Origin: Pelotomaculum isophthalicicum JI
GTDB taxonomy: Bacteria; Bacillota; Desulfotomaculia; Desulfotomaculales; Pelotomaculaceae
Length of the DNA: 64,000 bases
Assembly: GCF_029478095.1 (NCBI RefSeq)
Contig: NZ_JAKOAV010000002.1
Location: 1-64,000, forward strand
Reading direction: 5' to 3'
Part shown: in pieces, positions 36,757 to 45,717 of the stretch
How the letters are laid out: each line of letters starts with the position of its first letter
Numbering within the stretch: position 1 is the stretch's first letter
Notes under the pieces: model-generated
Databases searched by the model: none
Told to the model about the DNA's origin: nothing
The model's input: the letters and a program-made list of their open reading frames with translations, nothing else
Translations under genes and position numbers: made by a program

Positions 36757-36790
36757 TATAACCACCGGGGGTTACGACCGGTGGTTATTA
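36757..36790 (-). terminator. Hairpin after the first YjcZ-type gene
   Basis: TAACCACCGG and CCGGTGGTTA pair around nine bases. On the minus strand TAGCTTTAAT follows. It lies between the YjcZ-type gene and tauE. Confidence 0.6.
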
Positions 36791-36824
36791 AACGCAGTCT
36801 AGTTATCAATAAGGGTTTTTATAC

Positions 36825-36944
36825 TTAGATACAACCGCCACAGCATCCCACGCCAAAAACGAGAAGGATCAAAATCAAAAAGATAATGAACGCTGGGCTG
36901 CCAAAACCTGTTCCACAGGCTTGTTCAGCTTTAACCTCGGCCAT
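36825..36944 (-). CDS. YjcZ-type small sporulation membrane peptide 1
   Basis: 39 residues: MAEVKAEQACGTGFGSPAFI, then IFLILILLVFGVGCCGGCI. The GFGSPAFIIFLILILLVFG core followed by Cys/Gly is the signature of the YjcZ family of short spore-associated membrane peptides. AGGAGG precedes the ATG. A close paralogue lies at 37653-37775. Confidence 0.85.
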   Translation of the reverse strand: MAEVKAEQACGTGFGSPAFIIFLILILLVFGVGCCGGCI

Positions 36945-37045
36945 TAAGGGTACCTCCTTATTATTAAAATTTTAGTTTACTTTACTATATGAAAAGGACA
37001 GTAAATGTGTGATCACATAAACCCAGCTTCAGCCCCAATGTACAA

Positions 37046-37069
37046 AATATCCCACAATTGTGGGATATT
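37046..37069. promoter_or_regulatory. 24-bp perfect palindrome
   Basis: AATATCCCAC, AATT, GTGGGATATT: every base is matched. It lies midway between a YjcZ-type gene and the divergent small membrane protein at 37252 in a 307-base gap without other features, so it is a candidate operator. It could equally form a hairpin. Confidence 0.45.
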
Positions 37070-37251
37070 CTAAAAAATTTTAAGAAGATGGATCATCTAA
37101 TGCTAACGATTTGATCGATCAGCGGCTTTAGTTGACAGCTCGTACACTATCCATTCCTTGTATGTAAGAGAAAACATATTTCTATCCAAGAAGGAAATTT
37201 TAATTATTGTTCGAATCTATAAATAAAATTTTACCTTTAGGTGTGCAGTGA

Positions 37252-37551
37252 ATGAAAACAACTTTTGTTTTGACATTATTGTTAGCATTTACTGGGTTAT
37301 CTGTATTATGGGTAATTTTTTTCAAAAAGCCCAAAGATAAGGATACAATTAACAACAATGAAAATCCGGGAAAGAGAAAAGAATATAAAAGGATTCAATC
37401 CCTTATCAGGAATATGGAGGAGGAGAATCCAGAACTTATTAAAGATCTGGCGACACAATTAAATGCAGCCGCAAAACTGAAAAGTATTAAAGAATCTCAC
37501 CCAGATGACATTAATCTGGTACTTAAATATTGGTTATATGATGATTGGTAA
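37252..37551 (+). CDS. Small membrane-anchored protein of unknown family
   Basis: 99 residues that I do not recognise. One N-terminal helix (TFVLTLLLAFTGLSVLWVIFF) is followed by a charged, helical cytosolic part (EYKRIQSLIRNMEEENPELIKDLATQL). The ribosome site is weak. A hairpin follows the stop and then a bidirectional terminator. Confidence 0.55.
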   Translation: MKTTFVLTLLLAFTGLSVLWVIFFKKPKDKDTINNNENPGKRKEYKRIQSLIRNMEEENPELIKDLATQLNAAAKLKSIKESHPDDINLVLKYWLYDDW

Positions 37552-37596
37552 TAAAAAGCTCCTGCCAGACAGGAGCGCATAAAGAAGATAGGGTAT

Positions 37597-37631
37597 TAAA
37601 AAACCAGGGTACCGCATCCCTGGTTTTTTAA
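37597..37631. terminator. Bidirectional terminator
   Basis: AAAAACCAGGG and CCCTGGTTTTTT pair around TACCGCAT, with T-runs on both strands. It separates the small membrane protein from the convergent second YjcZ-type gene. Confidence 0.85.
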
Positions 37632-37652
37632 TAAATAAAATAATCTTCCAGT

Positions 37653-37775
37653 TTAAATACAGCAGCAACTTACACCAAAAATGAGCAGGATAAAGATTAA
37701 AAAGATAATAAACGCTGGGCTGCCAAAACCCGTGCCACAACCTTCCACCGCCGCGCCAGAAGTACCGAATGCCAT
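37653..37775 (-). CDS. YjcZ-type small sporulation membrane peptide 2
   Basis: 40 residues: MAFGTSGAAVEGCGTGFGSP, then AFIIFLIFILLIFGVSCCCI. The core matches the peptide at 36825-36944 and differs in its N-terminal part and Cys-rich end. AGGAGTG precedes the ATG. The family is associated with spores; the role is not established. Confidence 0.85.
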   Translation of the reverse strand: MAFGTSGAAVEGCGTGFGSPAFIIFLIFILLIFGVSCCCI

Positions 37776-37917
37776 CCATATCACTCCTATTGTTTTTTAT
37801 ATAATATGCAGGAGAAAATCAATGTGTTAATGGCTGGTTAATACTAAGCTGACATTAAATACAGCCGCAGGAGATGATATATTGCCAATCTATGGTTACC
37901 CGACCAAAATAATCAAG

Positions 37918-38322
37918 TTAAATCCAAAGCCAGCCGGGCATACTCAATATCAGCATTTGTTCAGTGATTTCAAGTTCAATTCCCTCAAGAGTTTCAATCA
38001 ACTCAAGCAAATCAGCAGGTTTGACAAAAAATGCGTATGCCCCATTATTTACAGCGGCAATGGCAGTACTTAAATCACCGTGGCCTGCGTTAATTATTAC
38101 TTTCGCTTCCGGATTGAGATAGCGGATCCGCTTTAAAACTTGAATCCCGTTCATGCCCGACATATTCAAATCAGTAATGACAACGTCATATTGATTTTGC
38201 CCGTATGCCTCCATGGCTTCCCCGGGAAATGTGAATTTATCGCACCAGTGCCCGGCAGACTCTAGCGCGTTGACCAGGCTGTCCAAACAATCCTCATCAT
38301 CATCTATTAATAAGATATTCAT
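37918..38322 (-). CDS. Single-domain response regulator
   Basis: 134 residues, receiver only: LLIDDDED near 5, VVITDLNMSGMNGIQVL with the acceptor Asp near 51, INAGHG where most receivers have a Thr-containing strand end, and FVKPADLLELI. There is no output domain. It is the third lone receiver in 8 kb and has no adjacent kinase. Confidence 0.85.
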   Translation of the reverse strand: MNILLIDDDEDCLDSLVNALESAGHWCDKFTFPGEAMEAYGQNQYDVVITDLNMSGMNGIQVLKRIRYLNPEAKVIINAGHGDLSTAIAAVNNGAYAFFVKPADLLELIETLEGIELEITEQMLILSMPGWLWI

Positions 38323-38458
38323 ACTCTCTGCCTCCTGATTGTTGAGAGTTCCTATAACTTTATATTAACAATTCAATGTGTCAATTTTATGCAGATCCTA
38401 TGAACATTTTATGAATTTATAAAAATCAAAAAAAGATCTTGGGGTACTAAATGGGTAC

Positions 38459-38494
38459 AAAAAGCCCTCCAAAGTATAGATCCTTGGAGGGCTT
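38459..38494 (-). terminator. Original tRNA-Gly terminator, displaced by the island
   Basis: On the minus strand GCCCTCCAA pairs with TTGGAGGGC and runs into TTTTTG. It lies directly beyond the detached tRNA-Gly 3' end at 38495-38547, as expected of the pre-insertion terminator. The intact tRNA now has a different but analogous terminator at 42363-42400. Confidence 0.7.
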
Positions 38495-38547
38495 GATTTC
38501 ATTGGAGCGGGTGAAGGGGATCGAACCCTCAACCCTCAGCTTGGGAA
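38495..38547 (-). repeat. Island attachment site (detached tRNA-Gly 3' end)
   Basis: A 53-bp perfect copy of 42403-42455, ending inside the anticodon arm (GCTTGGGAA). The sequence beyond it no longer matches a tRNA. This copy is the old chromosomal junction. Confidence 0.88.
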
Positions 38548-38797
38548 TTTGAGGAAACAAGAAAAATGTAAGAGTCACAAACGGAAAACACCTTAAATAA
38601 CGCGGTTTTACGGGTTCTATGAACGCAATGTAAAACTCAGTATAAAAGCAAAAATTAAATCGCATTGTCGTCACAGTTGTCGTCAGAACAATTGTTTGCA
38701 TGCTTAAATTCATATATTAACGATGGTGATGATAAAATCCAGTTAAATAATGAAAGAGGGGGAACCCCCTCTTCTTATTTATGCGTGAAAGAAATTA

Positions 38798-39085
38798 TTA
38801 TTTAGAAACAAGTTCTAATTTAGTGTCTAGAGCATCGGCGATTTTAACCAGGTTCTTGTAATTCGGAGGGTATTCCCTTTTTTCTATACGGGATACCATC
38901 TGTTGGGTCAAGCCGGATTTATCAGCAACGTCTTTCTGCGTCAAACCTTTTGCTTTCCTGGTTTTAATTATTTGAGCAATTAAATCAAGCTCTGCACTTG
39001 CTTCCCGGAACGCTTCTTTAAATTCCGGGTCTTTTTCACTTTTTTCTTTAATTATTCTGTTAATGTCTATCTCCTTGAACGGCAT
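38798..39085 (-). CDS. HigA/XRE-type antitoxin
   Basis: 95 residues. Residues 40-90 form a helix-turn-helix (KARKGLTQKDVADKSGLTQQ-type spacing, then MVSRIEKREYPPN). GGAGTGG sits upstream of the ATG at 39085, inside the gap after the toxin gene. It should bind both the toxin and the operator upstream of the pair. The toxin-first order is that of higBA systems. Confidence 0.82.
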   Translation of the reverse strand: MPFKEIDINRIIKEKSEKDPEFKEAFREASAELDLIAQIIKTRKAKGLTQKDVADKSGLTQQMVSRIEKREYPPNYKNLVKIADALDTKLELVSK

Positions 39086-39106
39086 CACAACCACTCCTTT
39101 ATATTT

Positions 39107-39433
39107 CTAACTTAATACTTCCTTCATCCTTTTTTCAGCCGTTTCAATCTCGAATAACTCTGCTTTTCCTTTCTGTTTTTTACAAGCGTGAAGCAGATAA
39201 ACGCTTCCCTGTTCCACCACAACGTAAAAAATCCGGTTTTTCGCGTGAAATTTAATCTCCCATAACTTACCTTTAATTTGCCTTGTAGTTAGGCCCTCCA
39301 GAGCGTCAAATCCCTGCTTTGAAAGCCTTTTGATTATAGCATATCCGAGCGCTGATTCGTCCTTGGGTAAGCTGTCCAGGTATTCAAGAATTAAATCTTT
39401 ACCTCCGCTTGTGTGATAGGTAAATACTCTCAT
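39107..39433 (-). CDS. RelE/HigB-type (Gp49-like) toxin
   Basis: 108 residues fitting the phage-derived Gp49/HigB family: KRLSKQGFDALEGLTTRQIKGKLWEIKFHAKNRIFYVVV, then LLHACKKQKGKAELFEIETAEKRM. Toxins of this fold cut mRNA at the ribosome. It precedes the antitoxin gene by about 20 bases. A perfect inverted repeat lies about 45 bases upstream. Confidence 0.82.
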   Translation of the reverse strand: MRVFTYHTSGGKDLILEYLDSLPKDESALGYAIIKRLSKQGFDALEGLTTRQIKGKLWEIKFHAKNRIFYVVVEQGSVYLLHACKKQKGKAELFEIETAEKRMKEVLS

Positions 39434-39477
39434 TGGGTAGCCTCATAATATATTATATTTTTAATCCAATAAAAGTA

Positions 39478-39495
39478 TACATCATTCATGATGTA
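39478..39495 (-). promoter_or_regulatory. Palindromic operator candidate for the toxin-antitoxin pair
   Basis: TACATCA, TTCA, TGATGTA: a perfect inverted repeat 45 bases upstream of the toxin ATG and next to a TATAAT-like box (near 39448-39456 on the minus strand). Such repeats are commonly bound by HigA-type antitoxins. From here to about 40380 no credible gene is visible, only decayed sequence. Confidence 0.5.
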
Positions 39496-40382
39496 AATTC
39501 AATAAATATTGCGCTAATTATATGAACTATTTCGCTAAAACGCTTTGCTAGGCCCGATTGTGCCGGTCTGGTACGTAGCGGCCGGCTCTGGAAGCAAGAC
39601 CATGGTTTAGAAAACAGGATAAAAAAACCACTTACGGAAAACCGTAAATGACTGTTTATTTGGGGCTGGGATAACAATGTTTCTCTCTTTTACCGTGAAT
39701 CCTCACTATAAATTAAACGGTAGACTTTTATGACGAAGTGCATCTGGATCTAGCGTAGCTCAGTCAGGCCATTCTATGGTCCTGCCCGACACATACACTT
39801 ATTTAAATAACCCAGGGGCATATCTACTGTCACAGTTCAATGGATGGAAAAAAGAATGCTCCAGCAAAGTTATCCGAAATCTTATACCTTTGAAAGTTAA
39901 TCTTAGCCTCCACAGCTTAAATTACTTAATTGCACCAAAAGAGGTTTATATTATTGTCTAATCTTAAGGTATGGGAAAAGCGAGTAACTTGTATTATAAC
40001 CATTGACGATCTAGAAGAAAAGGAATTGGCTTCCCGTTTCAATAAGGATTTATTAGTTTACTGTAAGTAGTACCAAAGATTGAAAAACGGGTATTGTTTG
40101 ACATACTTTATATAATTAATGCGCTTTATGGCAATAATTCGGGGAAATGTTTCAAACTTGGCCTATGCTATGGTTATCTTCTTCCGCCACTATAGCGGAT
40201 TTTCTTTTTCAAAGAGACTAAGATTAACCTCTCAAAGTTGCAGGAACGAGTATCGAAGTACCAATAATTATTACTTTTATTAAATACAGCTTCTATACCG
40301 ACAGAGTCATTTACTTGCTCTGGCCGGGCTACATCCTTTTGATCTAGGGAGATATGCCAATCGGATTATTCCTCATTATGTT

Positions 40383-40423
40383 ACTTATTGTATATTGACT
40401 TATTGTATTCGAGTCTAAATAAT
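40383..40423 (+). promoter_or_regulatory. Promoter with C-protein-like operator repeats
   Basis: ACTTATTGTAT occurs at 40383 and again at 40398, 15 bases apart, and GACT/AGTC flank the second copy. The promoter TTGACT-N17-AATAAT (40395-40423) overlaps the repeats. Controller proteins of restriction-modification systems bind such boxes at their own promoters. Confidence 0.55.
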
Positions 40424-40442
40424 ATATTCTGAGGTGTAATAA

Positions 40443-40691
40443 ATGGATGCGTTAAAAGTCTTTGCCAGGAACTTACGAAAATATAGAAATCAAATAGGGT
40501 TATCACAAGAAAGTTTCGCTGAAAAAGCAGGCCTTCATAGAACTTATATAAGCGCCATAGAGTGTGGTAAAAGAAGTATCGCATTGGAGAATATTCAAAA
40601 AATAGCTAATGCTCTGGGAATTGACACATATTTACTATTTGTAGATGAATCACATGATGGTGAATTGCTGGGGAAAAGGGGTGCTGAATAA
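40443..40691 (+). CDS. XRE-type controller protein of a restriction-modification locus
   Basis: 82 residues, a single helix-turn-helix (NLRKYRNQIGLSQESFAEKAG, then LHRTYISAIECGKRSIALENIQKIANAL). Size and sequence fit C proteins that time restriction-modification gene expression. GAGGTG precedes the ATG. Its stop overlaps the start of the methyltransferase remnant (TAATG), and it has its own operator-like repeats. No intact methyltransferase or restriction enzyme remains for it to control. Confidence 0.75.
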   Translation: MDALKVFARNLRKYRNQIGLSQESFAEKAGLHRTYISAIECGKRSIALENIQKIANALGIDTYLLFVDESHDGELLGKRGAE

Positions 40692-40798
40692 TGCCAACGC
40701 CTTGTGTTGCAGTTGATTTATTTTGCGGGATTGGAGGTCTCACAAAAGGTTTGGCATTATCTGGAATAAATGTTGTTGCTGGAACGTTCAGCATATGA
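40691..40798 (+). pseudogene. Truncated DNA cytosine-5 methyltransferase (motif I only)
   Basis: MPTPCVAVDLFCGIGGLTKG, continuing LALSGINVVAG and then a premature stop. The DLFCGIGGLTKGL stretch is motif I (SAM binding) of C5 methyltransferases, whose usual length exceeds 300 residues. The catalytic PCQ motif and all the rest are gone. The sequence switches near 40780 to a different gene in another frame. Confidence 0.85.
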
Positions 40799-41141
40799 AA
40801 ATAGAATTCAACTAATTATTGAAAGTATAATTACAAATAGTCCGATTGTTCTTACAAAAAAAACTCTTGATATAAGCGGTAATTTGGATGCGAAAAAAAT
40901 TAAAGCTATTTGCGATAAGCATAGAATACGGTATACCTTGCAGAATAAAGGTGTTTCCCTTGAAAAAGTAAAAAATTTTAGAAACGATTTGGCACACGGT
41001 GATGTTTCGTTTAGTGAATGTGCAAGGGATTTAACTATTGATGATTTAGAAACAATTAAGGATGAAGTATTGATTTTTTTAGATGATATACTTCAAGGAA
41101 TGAAACGTTATTATGACGGGAAACTTTATAAAATAAGTTAG
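40770..41141 (+). pseudogene. HEPN-domain protein fragment
   Basis: The frame carries 123 residues; the first few codons still belong to the methyltransferase remnant, so the true N-terminus is missing. VKNFRNDLAHGDVSF contains the Rx4H motif of HEPN ribonuclease-fold proteins. The flanking helices (ECARDLTIDDLETIKDEVLIFLDDILQGM) resemble MAE_28990-type HEPN proteins, which are often encoded beside restriction-modification genes. It may be produced as a shortened protein, but no ribosome site is evident. Confidence 0.6.
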
Positions 41142-41211
41142 CTTTATTTTAATTTAGACTTAATAGAATTAATTCATATAAAATTGTAATTATATTTACC
41201 AAGAGGATATT

Positions 41212-41613
41212 ATGGCAGATATATTTGATAAAGAAATGCGTTCTATTGTAATGAAAAAAGTTAGAACCAAAGGGAATAAATCAACAGAGTTAAAGTTAAT
41301 TTCTTTGTTTAAAAAATACGACATTAAAGGATGGCGAAGAGGTTATCCTGTGAAGGGTCATCCTGATTTTGTGTTTTTACAAGCCAGGGTTGCAATTTTT
41401 GTTGATGGCTGTTTTTGGCATGGCCACGACTGTAGGAATACACGTCCAAAAGAAAACGAGGAATATTGGACAAAGAAAAGAAAGTGTAATAAAAAGCATG
41501 ACCAAGAAATAACGGAATATTTTCGAAAACGTGGATGGAATGTCATTAGAGTCTGGGAGTGTGAATTAAAAAGTGTAACATTACCAAGCAAATTGGACTT
41601 CTTATTAGTTTAA
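41212..41613 (+). CDS. vsr: Very short patch repair endonuclease Vsr
   Basis: 133 residues, the usual length. RSIVMKKVRTKGNKSTELKL opens the fold, and HPDFVFLQARVAIFVDGCFWHGHDC holds the catalytic Asp and His. NTRPKENEEYWTKKRKCNKK and WNVIRVWECEL complete the family pattern. Vsr nicks beside T:G mismatches that arise from deamination of methylated cytosine, so it normally accompanies a C5 methyltransferase. Here that gene survives only as a 35-codon stub. AAGAGG precedes the ATG. Confidence 0.92.
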   Translation: MADIFDKEMRSIVMKKVRTKGNKSTELKLISLFKKYDIKGWRRGYPVKGHPDFVFLQARVAIFVDGCFWHGHDCRNTRPKENEEYWTKKRKCNKKHDQEITEYFRKRGWNVIRVWECELKSVTLPSKLDFLLV

Positions 41614-41992
41614 ACCTCACCACTAGCGTATAACCGACCCAACAGGCACCAGATCGTTCATTATTATTTCCCTTAGCTGAATTGTAGCGTCAAGTCAGAC
41701 TCAGATGCAATGAAATAACTAGCGTTCCATACCAATTATTGTCCCCTAGGAGCAGGATTATATCCCTACGTCTCTGGCCAGGCCGGAATCAAGCCATCAC
41801 AATCCAGTAGATTCATTAAACCTCCCCCATCTCCACTGCCTCCGCCATCGTTCTGCTGTCCAGTTTCATATATAGATTGATGCATATTAATACTGGAATA
41901 GCCCAAAACTTGTGCAACTATGCCACCGGCTTTGCAAGCTCGGCCGATCACCATCCGGGCTATGATCTAAATTAAGAAGATTGTTAATCTTC

Positions 41993-42149
41993 TCAAAGAG
42001 AATCCACTGCAGCTACTAATGAATGAAGGTGTGGCTTTAGTGTAGATTGCTGTAATATTAATGTTTTTTCATGGCCAAGTAGTGCCTGAACTTCAACCAG
42101 GCTACGATCGTTCTCCAGCATCCTGGTAGCAAAGGTATGGCGATTATGG
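41993..42149 (-). pseudogene. Integrase C-terminal fragment (minus strand)
   Basis: Read on the minus strand from 42149: HNRHTFATRMLEN, then LVEVQALLGHEK, then sequence that no longer matches, ending at a stop near 41993. HxxRHTFATRMLE and LLGHEK are the box II motifs of tyrosine recombinases. The N-terminal half and the catalytic Tyr are missing. It lies back to back with a second fragment on the plus strand that carries the same HNRHTFATR motif. Confidence 0.7.
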
Positions 42150-42184
42150 AGAGCTCCCCACAATCGCCATACCTTTGCTACCAG
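42123..42184. repeat. Inverted repeat at the meeting point of the two integrase fragments
   Basis: CTGGTAGCAAAGGTATGGCG and its complement CGCCATACCTTTGCTACCAG lie on either side of a short GGAGAGCTCC centre, with 26 of about 27 bases paired in the full arms. Each arm encodes HNRHTFATR on its own strand, so the repeat is an inverted duplication of integrase DNA. Confidence 0.85.
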
Positions 42185-42301
42185 ACTATTGGACTATTGG
42201 AATTGGGGGAAGATTTACGAGTAATTCAGGAGCTTTTAGGGCACGCAAAAATGGGCACCACGGCGGATATTTATGCAGATGTGGTTGAAAAGTTAAATTA
42301 A
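42150..42301 (+). pseudogene. Integrase C-terminal fragment (plus strand), frameshifted
   Basis: HNRHTFATRLL, then after a frameshift LELGEDLRVIQELLGHAK, MGTTADIYADVVEKLN and a stop. These are the last two catalytic boxes of a tyrosine recombinase, with the active-site Tyr in TADIYAD. An 8-base tandem duplication (ACTATTGG twice, 42185-42200) causes the shift; removing one copy restores the frame. It ends about 100 bases from the tRNA attachment copy, where an island integrase normally sits. Confidence 0.8.
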
Positions 42302-42362
42302 AGAGGCGGGCGGTTTGATGTTTTGGGCACCGAAATCAAAAATGAAGTGCCACAGGCACCAA

Positions 42363-42400
42363 AAAGCCCTCAGAAGGATTAAGTAGAACCTCTGAGGGCT
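42363..42400 (-). terminator. Terminator of the tRNA Lys-Glu-Gly transcript
   Basis: On the minus strand GCCCTCAGAGG pairs with CCTTCTGAGGGC, followed by TTTTTGG. It lies just beyond tRNA-Gly. It came with the island and replaces the terminator left at 38459-38494. Confidence 0.8.
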
Positions 42401-42410
42401 TGGATTTCAT

Positions 42411-42485
42411 TGGAGCGGGTGAAGGGGATCGAACCCTCAACCCTCAGCTTGGGAAGCTGATGCTCTACCATTGAGCTACACCCGC
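42411..42485 (-). tRNA. tRNA-Gly (anticodon CCC)
   Basis: Read on the minus strand: acceptor GCGGGTG pairs with CACCCGC, the D-arm holds AGCTCAATGGTAGAGC, the anticodon loop is TTCCCAA between CAGC and GCTG, and the T-loop is GGTTCGATCCC. CCA is encoded. Its 3' half is the attachment site for the island to its left. It is the last tRNA of a Lys-Glu-Gly run. Confidence 0.95.
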
Positions 42486-42488
42486 AAA

Positions 42489-42564
42489 TGGTGACCCCAC
42501 CGGGATTCGAACCCGGGTTACCGCCGTGAAAGGGCGGTGTCTTAGGCCGCTTGACCATGGGGCC
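42489..42564 (-). tRNA. tRNA-Glu (anticodon TTC)
   Basis: Read on the minus strand it begins GGCCCCATGGTCAAGCGG. The anticodon loop CTTTCAC lies between CCGCC and GGCGG, the T-arm is CCCGGGTTCGAATCCCGG, and the 3' end is ACCA. Four bases separate it from tRNA-Gly. Confidence 0.95.
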
Positions 42565-42574
42565 GTTTTGGTGG

Positions 42575-42670
42575 TTGGTGGTGAGTGGTTGATAGTTGGG
42601 TTTTCGTAGGAATTCGGCTAAGCCGAATTCCATCTAAACCAACTACTAACAACCAACCACTATAAACTAA
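42575..42670. repeat. Long imperfect palindrome between tRNA-Glu and tRNA-Lys
   Basis: GT-rich left arm (GGTTGGTGGTGAGTGGTTG) and AC-rich right arm (CAACTACTAACAACCAACC) flank the perfect core GGAATTCGGCT, A, AGCCGAATTCC. It could form a large cruciform or an RNA stem in the tRNA precursor. Confidence 0.7.
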
Positions 42671-42672
42671 AT

Positions 42673-42748
42673 TGGTGAGCCATGGTGGACTCGAACCACC
42701 GACACCCTGATTAAAAGTCAGGTGCTCTACCGTCTGAGCTAATGGCCC
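42673..42748 (-). tRNA. tRNA-Lys (anticodon TTT)
   Basis: Read on the minus strand it begins GGGCCATTAGCTCAGACGG. The anticodon loop CTTTTAA lies between CTGA and TCAG, the T-arm is GTGGTTCGAGTCCAC, and the 3' end encodes CCA. First gene of the Lys-Glu-Gly run. Confidence 0.95.
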
Positions 42749-42830
42749 AAAAGCCTTACATTTAGATATGTTACTATAACAGCGTTACAGTGTCAACAGT
42801 GAAACTAATATTTTCGCAACATACATAATG

Positions 42831-45510
<2,680 letters not shown>

Positions 45511-45717
45511 AAAACTTCCTCCAGATATTTCACTGCAAGTAATTTGCATTTATTGTTAGCCAGTCGGCATAAAAATAACCCAAACAACAAACATTTACCA
45601 GTTGCTATTTGAGTCTCCCACAATTTGCCGGGTGAAATTAACTTAGTTTCCTTTTCCGGTCAACATTAATATTTTAATGAACAACATCTCCGGTGTCAAT
45701 AAGATAATAAACAGATA

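Larger units (their letters stand above)
38495..42455. mobile_element. Decayed genomic island integrated in tRNA-Gly
   Basis: A 53-bp segment at 38495-38547 recurs without mismatch at 42403-42455, where it is the 3' part and flank of an intact tRNA-Gly. This is the mark of tyrosine-recombinase insertion into a tRNA. Inside lie a HigBA-like pair, a controller-type regulator, a truncated cytosine methyltransferase, a HEPN fragment, vsr and two integrase 3' fragments, one abutting the tRNA end. The island is AT-rich next to its surroundings, with long stretches lacking genes (39434-40382, 41614-41992). The integrase is broken, so it is no longer mobile by itself. Confidence 0.85.

Noticed and set aside
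38501-38550. Apparent second tRNA-Gly gene
   Set aside because: Only the 3' part is present and similarity stops inside the anticodon arm. It is the attachment-site copy, not a gene.
39776-40070. Open frames in the island gap (61 codons at 39776 and a shorter one near 39990)
   Set aside because: No ribosome sites, no family resemblance and stop-rich surroundings; treated as decayed sequence.
41766-41954. 62-codon minus-strand frame with VLGYSSINMHQSIYE, recalling an integrase end
   Set aside because: The resemblance is short, the rest is glycine-rich and unlike any integrase, and there is no ribosome site. It could be a third remnant but is too weak to list.
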